Shown here piece after piece: positions 25,016 to 36,400 of a DNA stretch of 64,000 nucleotides. Source of the DNA: Cardiocondyla obscurior (taxonomy: Eukaryota; Arthropoda; Insecta; Hymenoptera; Formicidae); contig NC_091883.1 in the NCBI RefSeq assembly GCF_019399895.1, forward strand, positions 4,258,377 through 4,322,376, given 5' to 3'. How positions within the stretch are numbered: the stretch's first letter is position 1; every line of letters begins with the position of its first letter. A program made the position numbers and the translations under genes. The notes below the pieces were generated by a model. The model saw only the letters and a list, made by a program, of their open reading frames with translations, was not told the DNA's origin and did not search any database.

Positions 25016-25193
25016 CTTTGTGTATGCCCGTGTACTTATCCTTGAGGACAGTGAACTCGTAAATTTTTCCGAACTCCTCGAACATTGGACGGAGGGTATC
25101 TTCCTCGAGGTGACGCGGTATTTGTCCGACGAAGAGCTTAATGACGCCCTCGCCGTTACTGGACGAGGGCGACGTCGACACTGGTATCAGCAT
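25016..25193 (-). CDS. bru3: CELF/Bruno RNA-binding protein, N terminus and first half of RRM1
   Basis: This exon encodes the start of a CUGBP/ELAV-like (CELF) RNA-binding protein, a family controlling alternative splicing, mRNA stability and translation. Residues 1-16 are a short Ser/Thr/Pro-rich leader. From residue 18 the first RRM begins, with RNP2 LFVGQI at 20-25 followed by PMFEEFGKIYEFTVLKD and TGIHKG. The FEEFGKIYE...LKDKYTG pattern is that of the CELF3-6/bru3 branch, not of the CELF1-2/bru1-2 branch. Codon 59 plus one base runs into a clean donor CAAAG|GTAAG at 25,015, the position where the family usually has an exon break before RNP1. The ATG at 25,193 is chosen because an in-frame TGA lies two codons upstream (25,199-25,197). 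A plausible acceptor, CGTCAG, lies at 25,201-25,206. The rest of RRM1, RRM2 and RRM3 are not in the window as far as I can see. Confidence 0.93.
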
Positions 25194-25200
25194 TTTTCAG
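25194..25200 (-). other. Possible 5' UTR remainder of the CELF exon
   Basis: If the CGTCAG just upstream is the acceptor, these seven bases (CTGAAAA) precede the start codon and contain the in-frame TGA that fixes it. The pyrimidine tract of this acceptor is weak. The exon could instead extend further as a first exon, but no initiator element was seen close upstream on the minus strand. Confidence 0.4.
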
Positions 25201-28200
25201 CTGACGTGGAATGCAATTTAACTAAGTATCGTTGACACCTTTTTTTTTTTTTTTAACAAATTTTGATTCTTTAATGCACTTAAATTACTGGCTTTGCTTT
25301 TTCTTTTTTTTTTTTTGCCCTTTCGCTTTTAAAGACGGACACCGATTACCACGTGGCCTCGACGGACGATGGCGCTCGTTGATTACTTATCGCCACGCGC
25401 ATAAAGCACGACCGCGGCGGAGTCAGTGAGTACTTGACACGTGAAGGAGAAAAGCAGCCGTCACGGAGGTACTCGTTAACTCTCGTCTTCGAGGGAGTAA
25501 AAGGTTGTCGTGAAACGGAGACGTTGTTCGCCGAAAACGGCAGTCACGAAGCGGCGAGGAGCTAACGGGCGGTCGGCAGGGTGGTTTTAATCACGAGCTC
25601 GATAAAAAATACACGATAGCGTAATCTTCGTAGGAACGGAAAACCGAGCGAAGGGAAGCGTCGGGGGCGGGAAGAGGAACGCAGAAACGAGATAGAACCA
25701 CCGTGAAGAGGGTGAAGGCTAATGCGGAGAGCGAACAAGGAAAAAAAAAAAAAAATACTCAACGGGAACGGGAGAAAGAGAGAAAGACGAAGACGGTAGG
25801 GGGAAAAAAAAAGCCGACGGAGGGAAGTCCGACACAATAACGCGCACGCAACGATTAATGAATTTTGCAACGCGGCACAACGAGATAGTCGGCAACTGTT
25901 GAAGATACAGTCGTGTGCATTAGATACGTGATGATACGCGCGATTGTTTCGAAACGCAATGAATATCCACGCGAAATAAAAAGCACTGATACGATCGAAT
26001 TCGCTTAAGCCATTATTGATGGTACCTTCATTACATTACGATATTACGAGATAAAGCGACATGTAGGGCGGTCTTTGTATCACGTACGCTAACATAAGCG
26101 TTTGCCTACAGCTGATCGGAGCTTACAGATAGAAGATTTCACGTGCGCGCATGTGCACGAAAGCCACGCGGTTATTCGACGTACGCGGTACGTATATCGC
26201 CGTGTTAATAGCGGTAACAAAAGATTTTTCCTGTTCGACGTCACGTTAAATTTGTTGCAATGTCTCCGATCCAGATTTGCGGGAAATAATTCCGACGGCA
26301 AATTAACGGCGGCAGTCGGATGCGCGGCGAGTACAACACTGGTACATTTTTACGAACATCTTTATCACGATCTTTTCTATGCGACGGGAAAATATCTCGC
26401 TATCTACCACTGTGGGATATTAGCCAATGATTTTATCGCCAACTTCAGCGGAGCGAGAGAACGATAACTCGTAACGCGGAACTCCCGCGCGCGCAGTTGT
26501 CCGAGCGCTTCCCCTTTAATTCTTAATTTCGTATACGTAGTTGGTCTAGTTTCCGAGACCCAGTTTATCACGCCGAATATCTCTGCCTGGTGGCAGTTGC
26601 GCAGATTACTTCCGCCGCGTGGCCGTTTGCCGATAGTTCGCGTTGGCGACTGTGACGATCAGCCGTTCTACCTAGACGATATCCTAAAACTAAACGATCA
26701 CAAAGTACGGCACGGTTCACGATCACGAGAGAATAGAAACTACGACACGCTGCACGAGACACGAGACAACACTGATGGTTGAACGACCCTCGGCCTGATC
26801 GGCACCGCGCGCCCTGACGCCACCGTCCACGGGGAAATTACATACACGCGCACACATACATACTTCCGCCCACCTCCCCCCTCGGTCCCTCTTATCCTGC
26901 GTACCGCCCCTACGACGTCACCCCATCTCGATGCACGAGGGGGCACGTTTCCCCTTGTGCCGAGACCTTGCCGAGCGAGGGCGTCTTTGCTCCCTCTTAT
27001 TAGCCTGCCCACCATCCCTAGCAGCATGTGCACCATCCATTTTCGCGGACCGCCCTTAATCTCTGATGCCCCATTCACCCGTATTCGCATTGAAATTGGA
27101 TTCTGGTAGAAACCGATTTTCCGATCATGCCGATCCGACGATCATCGAGCGAGATATTACGCGAAATGAAAGATAAGAAACATCTCTATAAAACGAACGC
27201 GATAAAATTTAAGGATTAAACGCGATCGCAATCTATCTCGTAAGACGCCGCTTCAAAAAGGAAGTCGTAACTTTTAAACTCGGTAATTTCGATCAGAAAT
27301 ATAATGACGCAACTCGACGGAATTAATAGGTTAAATTCTCATATATATCACGAGATAGATGTGACTATTCCGAGGAAGAAAATAGAAGGACGTATTAATT
27401 GGAAGCGATATATATGTATATATGTGCCGTAAAGTGCATTAATCGTATTTCGCATGACCCGATCTTTTTCTAACTTCTCACGTTCGATAAAAATATATCA
27501 CAGCAATCGGCGTTACGCCGCTTTTATGGGCGCCGCTTTCGCTATAACGGCGCTGGAAAGGGTACCTGGCATAATGGTCCCCTGTCTTACGGGGGTTGGC
27601 GAGCTGAGTCATCGCCTCGTGCAATACTCGATCGCGTCGTACTAAACCGACCCTCCAGCAGGCACGCACACTCGAACAAGTGCGTGTGAACGTGCACGCC
27701 TCATTAATGACTCCCCGTTGCGCGCGAGCTCGCGTGCGATTGTGTGCGGATGACCCTCTCTAGTTCTGCATGCGCGAGCCTTACACGTATACGTAACACG
27801 CGGAAGCGAAATCCGCGACTTTGTCCGCCGTGTTAAAATCGAAAACATTCAGCCCGAACACAAAGCTACGGGGCTGTCTATTTATCCGAGTCTCTGAACG
27901 TAGCGCCGCGGAAACACGTGTGCGCGCGGCGCGGCTTTTTTCGCGACAAGCTTTTTCGTTCCATTTCCTACGTTACAATATTCAGCCCCGTTGAAACGAC
28001 GACTACCGACCGAACCGGCCGGGGCTTGATATCTATAAATGCGAGCATCCGCGATGCAAAACGCCCTGCATTTAAACATCACCGCCCGCCATTGTTGCCC
28101 CGGAATTTGGTGTCTGCATGTATACGCATGAGAAGTAACATCGGGCGCGCGTATCTCCGAATTTAGTTAGAACATATGTGCAGGCTTCACGCTTATCGAT

Positions 28201-28286
28201 CCTGTTCTTCTCTAAGGAGAGAACGAGGGTAGGCGAGGTTAATGCAGGTTCCGAGGGAAAAGAAAACGTCGTTTCCTATCTCTCGG

Positions 28287-28307
28287 AAAAAAAAAAAAAA
28301 AAAAAAA
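28287..28307. repeat. A21 homopolymer
   Basis: An uninterrupted run of 21 A with no adjoining recognisable retroposon sequence. Confidence 0.9.
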
Positions 28308-29324
28308 TGCGATCAGCACAATGGTTCGGCCGAGCATTACGTTCGCGACGGTTCGCCCAACCGTTGAAGTAGCTCTTTGTTTCCGTTTGAAAAGCTATCT
28401 TGCTCGTCAAAGTTGAAACATCGTCGCGAGAGTGAATCGAGATGAAGAGCCACGAAACAAATGCCTTTTCCGCGAATAATTTTAATCCCCTTAACGTTGA
28501 AGAAAAATTTCTTTTTTAATTTTATTTCACCATAAATGTGCGCTCGCAAATTTTATAATAACGTTAAATGACTAATAACGAAAAGCTTTAAAAAACTGAT
28601 AAAATTATTATGCAAACTCGGTTTTCCCATAAATATTCTTTTATATCGCTTTACTTCGCTCGACTTTAAAGTGTTTCGTAATGCAATAAATTACTAATAT
28701 GCGACTAATATAACTCCGCCGTGCCGTTCACTATATTTTCATGAAAAATTTGACACAGTTTGGAAAGCTTTTCAAGAGCTTTCAAGATTCCGCTGACATC
28801 GGGACAAGCTTGGGTGCAACGTCAATCTCGAAATATTGGGGGATCAATGATGTGTCGCTCGATATAACATGCAGCGACTCCGCCTGTAAATCTTATTGAT
28901 TTATATTTTTCGCTATAATGAAACCATGGCGAAAAAGGTGCGAAGAATGTTCGACATCGACAACGCTCAACGTACACGCGATAAACTCGACGACGTCGAC
29001 GTTGATTTATAGTGGCGAGGAAATTGCCCGAAAGTGTACGAATTTCTCACCGAACGACGGAGATGCGAAATGTGATCTGCAAAAAGTGCGCTATGGCCCG
29101 TAGATAATGTTACGATTAGGACAAAAAGTGCGAGCGAGATTATCGGTGCTTTTATACACGGTGTCTGAGAATCTCTGAATTGCCATTCTCAGATTTTTAA
29201 TTAAATTTTAGAAAATAAAATATTATTTTATCCCGCAGCCTCTCACGTTAAGTTGCAAAGACCTTTATACCTGAACTTCAATTTAAATCCCGCTGACGTA
29301 TTCAACAAAAGTAAAAGAATTAAT

Positions 29325-29360
29325 CTGATCTATCTGATTAATCTGATTAATCTGATTAAT
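29325..29360. repeat. Tandem 9-mer CTGATTAAT, four units
   Basis: Three perfect head-to-tail copies of CTGATTAAT (29,334, 29,343 and 29,352) follow one diverged copy, CTGATCTAT, at 29,325. Each unit contains ATTA, the homeodomain core, so the array would present clustered homeodomain sites. That is inference. Confidence 0.9.
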
Positions 29361-29871
29361 AACGACGATATTTAATTCGTAAAAATAATTAACGTAGATT
29401 TTTAGCCGATTCGTAATTTAATTAATAATTCGACATTTACGTTAAAAATCAAGTATCAAAGTAAGAGCTAAAGAGATTGGTTGAAAGTTACACACCGTAT
29501 ATACAGAAAAGCGTTTTATTGGTTTTACGCAAACCGATACACGCGCGAATCGAGCAATGCGAAAGAGAACTAACAATTTCCAGAACTGGGAGATGGAACG
29601 CAGCCGTTTTTCAGAGAAAAGTACTCTCGCCGGAGAATTAATCACGGCGGTTCTCTTCGTATTGGGAGTGTGTATATCTGACGTTCTCGGACCGCCAGAG
29701 ACTGCAACGTTTTCGGGTAGCTCGCCCGCCCGGAGTTACGGACTTAGCCCGTTTTTTCACCGCCCGATATACGCCGAAAGCGAGTTAAGTCACGCATGAT
29801 TTATACCGACACAGTCCGCGGGGCCTACTCTCGTCGTCATAGTATTACACGGCGTATACCCGCGGTTTATA

Positions 29872-29890
29872 CCAGCCAGCCAGCCAGCCC
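29872..29890. repeat. CCAG tandem repeat
   Basis: Four perfect CCAG units followed by CCC. Simple sequence. Confidence 0.85.
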
Positions 29891-32800
29891 AACGTGTCCC
29901 AGCGGCGGTTTCTCCGCCACATTCGCGCGCGAGAAAGACACCCGAAAAATATAACTCTACGATATCAAGCGCATATGCCCTAGAAAGCCTACGTGCAATA
30001 ATTCACGCACGTAGGATGCTGTTACCTTGGCAGTCCCGTCGACCTGCACACACCCACACGTGCCCACCCAAATACCCGTACGCGAACACGGAAAGACACG
30101 CGCGCGCAGTATCGCCTAGTCGGAATCGGCCAGCTACGTCGGTGTACGTGCGCGTGTGCACCGAGACGTGGTCCTGTGTCCACGCGCGCGAGAATGCATA
30201 GGCAAGTATGACATAACTCACGGTAAAGTTCCAGGCCACTTGTGCCGCGTAAATTATTAAGCACGCGTTGCCCCTTTGCCGTTCGAGGAACGGGACCGAC
30301 GGTGGCCGACGAGAGCCGGCCACATTCGAGAAAACGTAAAGGTCAGAGGGATCTCTAGGCGATGAGGGAGCTGGAACGCGAAACGGTGACAGAGATACGC
30401 GCGAGGTCGCTACGGGGTTCCGCTCCTACCTTTCTCACCTGCTTCACCCTCCCGGTCGGTCGCGCCGCGCGACGCGAGGCATAATGCCGCGCAATGCAAC
30501 GGAATACGATCTAAATGAACTTTGGCCGGGTCGAGCGTATGCATATTAGCCTCATAGCCAAGTAGCGTTACCACACAACCCCTACGCTCGCGCGGTTCCT
30601 TTGTCTGACACCCCTTTGCGTCTCCGGCAAAGCCCGTCTTCTCTCTTTTCCCACTTCTCTCTTTCCTGTCGAAAGTACCACTCTCCCGCAACCCTACGTT
30701 CTCTTCTACGCCATCTCGAGGCTCATCTAAGGCTAACTCTAATGCGCGAGGGTGCCGCGGGATTTGCCAGATTAGCACCGAACATTAGCAAACAGACGCG
30801 GCAAGATGCTACCCCGCTAGCGAAAATTATGTGCCGCTTCGTCGCTTTCTTCTCGGCTTATATTCGAAATATGAGAATTAACTATTAGCTTACAGAAGAA
30901 TTTATAAAATTTATTTAAAAAAAAAATTTATTTTAATATATAAATTTAAAAAAATAATATTGCAATTAATCAAATAAAGAAATACTTTATGCACAAGGTA
31001 AAAAAAAATTTTATTAAATAAATTCTCACAAAGATAATTTTAAGATTTTTAAATGCAAGCGAGAAGAACCGATTACCTATTTAATAGATCGCGAAAGGAT
31101 AGTTTCATCGATTTGGAAAAAAAAAAAAGAAAAAAGAAAATCAATTAACACGGAATTAAATGAGATTATTCTCCAGGTCACATTTTCAAGTAGGAATGAC
31201 TTCCCAAGTTGGAAGCCTTCAGCGTACCGTGATGCAACTTAATGTTTTGCGCGAAACCGTTCCTAGGTTTCACAAGGATCTGACCCAAAACTGTTTCCGC
31301 CGGCTCTTCCGTATCGCGGGTACTTCTCTCGTTATCGTTATAATGTAGCTTGACCCCGAGTAACATGCGCGCGAGGTGAAATGTAATACCCGCCGTTTAT
31401 ATCGCCGCTTAAATATATTTTTTTCCGTCGTTAAAACTTTTGCAAGATGGATTTTCGCGTATCGCGAAAATTACCTGCCTTGCACTGAAAAATATTCGTA
31501 TTTGCAGATCGATTCCGTTTGCTTAGGCGCGATAATTTCGTACGATTCGCGCGAGCCCTTCGAGAGCATCGGTATTAGCGTAAAAATTAAGAGGAATATT
31601 TTTAAGTCAACACCCGAGTGGTTGGTGCCCGGATTCTCGGATGGGCGAGCGGGAACAGCCTTCCGGCGGGTTTAATAATTGATTAAAACGACGTAATTCG
31701 TTCCTCGCCGTATCGCCATTCGCGTTTCACAGCCTCGCATCGCATCCAGCCCGTGCTCTCTCGCTCTCGGAGCACCTAGCGGTCGGGCTCAACGACGGCG
31801 TATCGCGAAAGTCGTAAAGCCGCATTACGCCGAAACTGCCGATGCGCACGAGAGTTTAGGATTAGAGCCAATCAATTACCCGGGCCGCTCTTTCCTACGC
31901 CGTCGATCCCCGTACACACGTTCAGGTGCACGTTGCACGTAACCCTCGCGGAAAGATGTAAACGATCGCGCCGCCCACCGAAACGACGAGCGTGTGCTTC
32001 TCCGCGGCGCCGAGAACGCGGCCGCGAGTTACGGGCGATGTATTTCAGGGCGAAACACGCATCCCCGCGAGATGCGAGAGAGATCGCGGTGCCCGAGCGG
32101 AAACGGGAGCGATAGACGACGGAAAAGTGAATTAGAAACACTCGACGAGTCGTAAATCGACGACGGTGGCTTCTTAGCGGAATTACCGACGGTAAATCAA
32201 CGATGGGAAGAAAAAAAAAAAATGCGAGACCCGGGGGAAGGTGGAGAGATGCTCTTGCGTCTGGTCGCGACTACAGTCTTGGCACTCGCACCGAAAACAA
32301 TCGTGACAGAGCCAACGCCAACGCGATAACTTGAATGCACAGCGGCGCGTTTCCTCGTCCGGGATAGAGAGACATACACGTGTACCGCGCGAGTAATTCT
32401 TTCGATTTACTCGCAAGGACGTTGTAAATTCGAGACCCCAATTTCCCGAGCCATAGAATTCGATCTGTTACGGCGACGTGATTTTATCGCCGAAAGGCTC
32501 GTCGAAAAAGCGTGTGTGAAAAAAAAAAAAAAAATAGAATTCCATGACGTATGCGCGCGGAGCATTCGTCCGATTACGGTATTTTTCTGCATAAAATCAA
32601 ATTAAATAAACGCCGAGCTCTACGAGGTCGCAATTTATTCGTACATCACGCAGATTGCGATTCGCGCACGCCAAGAATTAAAACAATGAATATATAGTCG
32701 GATAATTTTTACAAACGCCCGAGCGACATTTTAACGCATGCCGCTCTTACGCATCCGGATTTAAATTTCCGCCCCAGCCGGTTCGAGCCCGCCAATGCAT

Positions 32801-33080
32801 ATATAGCGGGCCACTTGAAAATTATTCGAATAAAGCTGCCACGAACTCGCGCGGCATTCGCACGCGCTTTAATAACCGTACGGCCACAATATGACGGCGG
32901 CATTTAACGGCGTTCCTGCCCGCCGCACCCGAACAACAAATATTTATGCATTCTTGATGACGTAGCGACCCACGCGCGAGCGATTACCAATCAATTAACG
33001 TTATTCCGCCGAAAAAAAAAAAAAAAAAGGGCAGCCGCCCGGTGAGTAGAGCGACAAACAGAAACCGGCTTTGATTTTTC

Positions 33081-33120
33081 GAGAGAGAAAGAGAGAGAGA
33101 GAGAGGAGAAAAGGGAAAGA
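33081..33120. repeat. (GA)n microsatellite
   Basis: GAGAGA repeats with a few AAA interruptions, about 40 bp. It lies directly before the AT-rich block at 33.18-33.46 kb. Confidence 0.9.
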
Positions 33121-33180
33121 GAGGGGCCTGACTCTCGCACGACAGGTCAAACCGCACCCGACCGCATCGTCGGCGTTACC

Positions 33181-33460
33181 GGCGAATTATGAAATATACC
33201 AATTATGGGGTATGGACCATTAATATAAATTTTCCATGATTAAAATGCCCACCCTCGCCGCGTTTCCGTTGTTTTCGCTGGACGGCGAGATCATTCTTAT
33301 ATACCGGCCGGACGGCCGGGGAAGTTTATAATACAATGATTGATTAAATTTGCAATAACCTATTAATTGTAGGCCGTAGCAAAACGAACGTAACGTGTTA
33401 ATTGTGCAGGAAACCGTGCGCGCGGTCTATAACCGCCGTTGGCATTATAAATTGATTTTC
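33181..33460. promoter_or_regulatory. AT-rich block with homeodomain-type sites
   Basis: Repeated ATTA/TAAT cores are grouped with a perfect TGATTGAT (33,337-33,344), the composite Exd/Hox target, followed by TAAA. The block lacks open frames and simple repeats, unlike its neighbours. Such sequence inside a large neural-gene intron resembles an insect enhancer, but AT-rich DNA makes homeodomain cores frequent by chance. Confidence 0.25.
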
Positions 33461-36400
33461 TCTATTTCGATAACGTAAATTGGAAATAAAAGTGCTCCCC
33501 TGGGTGCTATCTGAATTTCGTTACTTGCATTACGCGGTCGTATAGTACGACATTTAGCTAAAACTGATTAAATATCGAGCGTTGCTTACCGAAAACAAAA
33601 TTGGACTAGACCGGATATTTCCATAATGGAGGCGTGACATCATCGTTGACCGCCTCCTACAGAGACTAAATACAGGGCTGACGATGTTTTTCGGATATAC
33701 ACTGAATTATGCATCGAATTATGAATAATAAATCACAGTGGCGTTTACTCCACGGGCATTACCGCATCTTTTTCAGGCGAGCATTTGACAAACTATCGAA
33801 CAACGTAAACGTACTGTAAACGCGGGTGTAATTGTATTTTCATGCCGTATCTCTCGTATTTTCCGAATTTTTTATTTCATTTTATTTCATTTATTTTATT
33901 TTATTTTATTTTTTTATTTTTGTTCTTTTTATTTCCACGAGTTATTTTATCTTCCATATTTCTGTTCGCAATATAAATAATATATAAACGCGTCGGTTCT
34001 CTCCCGACTCATATCGAGTACAGATTTTCCGCTAGGTACCTTCCCACCCTTCCCTTCCCTCCCCGCGCATTACATGCACATGGTACTTACATGCATATAC
34101 ATATGTACGGCCGTATACGCGACATGTATGTATGTGTAAAGTTCGAGCGAGTTTCACATTCTTTCCCCGGGCTCGGCGAGTTGTCGGAACGTTTTGAAAT
34201 TCCAACACTCGGGACTGCCACCGCACGGCTCCTAATTTCCGATCGCTTCCACACCCACCCCCTTTACACCGAATTCGGTAAATGCCCGTCCGGTATAGGC
34301 GCAAGCCCGTATATAAGTACATATACGCGAGGGCTGGATGGAGAGCGTGATATGAGTAAGTTTGGTAAGCCTCGGATCAGACTGGGACGAAGGCGCTCGA
34401 CGCCGGAATATCATCCCCCCAAGGCAGTAAACTAGGTCAGTCATAACCGGGCCAGACAGCGTTGGTATAAATTGAAAGAAAATTTATTCCCTTGGGGAAA
34501 ACGAAATTAACATAATAGCAAGAGCGGCTCGCCGTGATTTCTCCGAACTCATTACCTCTCCTCGTTCAACGGGCCGCGAAATATGCGTTGCGGGAGAAGA
34601 AAATTGAATACAATAAGAAATGCGCTCATTAAATTAACGTATATTATTTTATATAATTAATACGTTCGGTTGCGGGCCGGGAAAGGGAGGGAGGCGGGCG
34701 CGCGAAACCTCATCGGTAATGTATAACGCGGCGATATTCCGCGGCAATGATATTTTACATCCCGCGCACGCGGCCGCGCTTTCAATCATAGACCGAACAT
34801 ATCGTTGCGTTCGGATTGTGCCGCCTGTTTATAACGCGATAACAACTTGGCCGATCGATGCGAGCGCGATCAATAAAGCGACTCGCACTCAACGTTTCAC
34901 CGCATAATCGAAGTCTAGACTCTCTCTGATTTATGAAGAGTACCCAGCAATTTCCTGCCCATTAGTCAAAATCGTTGGCCCGTCGCGAAATTTCGTTATA
35001 TTCGGCAGCGATAGCGAGATACATCGGGCCATGCAATTCTAGTTCCGTATTCAGTGCCGAATATCGGCCGGTATTACAAATCGAGAATAGATCCGACCGG
35101 CCGTGAATCGCGCGATATCTATACGATCGCGCGGGCCCGATCGGGCATATTTCACGAGCCTCGGGTTCTCGGCCGACTCGAAAAGGGACAGGGCGCGCGG
35201 GGGGAGGGGGGGAGAGGGTGGTATCGCGGAATTCTTCGCGAATCGAGAGAAATGACCGCCGCATGTCGAAGGCGAGGTGTATACGCGTATTCGAGAGACG
35301 TGTCCGAGAAAGAGAAGTTCTGGCGATCGCGCGCCGCCTATCTCGATAGGCAGACGCTCGCCTCCGACCCCCCTGTGTTCCTTCCCGTATCCGCGCCTAC
35401 CTTGGGCAACCTCCACTTTCCATATTTCTAAAAGCCTGAATCATTTATCCGTGCGCAGCCGTGCATGCCTCGCCGTTACGGACCGCAGCAGCCCTTTGCG
35501 CGCTTAGCCCTTTGGGGAGAGTACGCGCGGAGGGACGCAACAACCGCCTAGGTTCGTGCGCGCATCGTGCACATTCGTCTTAGTACGAAGGCATAGCTAC
35601 CGAGACTTTGAGGAACTGCCGTGTGGGAAGGTCGGCCCGTGCTTAGAATTACCATTAGAGGGGGCGTCAGCCGTGCCATCCGGGCTGTTTCGGCACGAAC
35701 AGGATACATCGGCACCGCCTGGTTAATTCCGGTTTTGAGATAAGGCTCACAGACCGTGTACCGGTGACCGCGATAAGTACTGAGAACTGAAACGCGGCGC
35801 GCCGATAAGGCACAGGCGCGGTGTCTGAATCCGTAAGCGCATCTCGAAGAAGCGAAGATGCAAGTCGCGTGCTCGAGTTATGCGTTTAGTACATGTTACG
35901 GCAATGCGATAACTGTACACGACACGTAAAGATTAAACATGATGTGAAACACGTAAGTCTTTTACATTAAAGCGTTCGTAATCTAAATAAACACGATTGT
36001 ACAATTATTTAAAAAATTCTATCCGCCGAAGAAATATCTTTTGAAACGTACGAAAGAGAAAAAAAAAGATAAAAAAAGAGAGGGAATTCTTTTACAATTA
36101 AACCGCCAACGTTAAATCAAGAGAATGGAATAATTAATTTGAGAAAATTAAATTTTTGAAAAATGTTTCTTGCGCTCTTGTCTCAGCGCGCGCAATTCTC
36201 GGAAAACAAAAATTTTTCGCTGAAAAGGAGAGGAAAAAAAAAAAAGGAAAATCTGCGCGTCCTCGCGAGGGTAAGTTAACGTCATGGTTGCAGCGCAGAC
36301 GGGACGCGGTTTCTACGAGACGGGGAGAAATGAAAGAGCACGGCGAGGAAGGAACTACGGGCTAGTTTTCCCCGTGGAACGAGTCAGGATGCCTGACGTG

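Larger units (their letters stand above)
25201..33180. other. Non-coding sequence, probably 5' intron or upstream region of CELF gene
   Basis: No supportable gene. It includes T-rich tracts at 25,238-25,317, an A21 run at 28,287-28,307, a 9-bp tandem repeat at 29,325-29,360, a CCAG tandem at 29,872-29,890, AT-rich sequence at about 30,890-31,150 and a GA tract at 33,081-33,120. TCAGTGAGT at about 25,426 on the plus strand could be an initiator or a donor; nothing supports either. A 62-codon minus-strand frame (31,178-31,366) is discussed under findings. Confidence 0.55.

Noticed and set aside
30429..30778. Minus-strand open frame ending near a GTGAGA donor at about 30,437
   Set aside because: The donor is good, but no acceptor with a pyrimidine tract bounds the other side and no motif is recognisable.
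32779..32800. GGTTCGAGCC resembling a tRNA T-loop
   Set aside because: The flanking bases do not form a five-pair T-stem, and no anticodon arm or acceptor stem lies upstream.
36186..36269. Plus-strand segment between CTTGTCTCAG and GTAAGT
   Set aside because: The signals are good, but the encoded peptide is dominated by a poly-lysine stretch from an A-rich tract and two frames are open.
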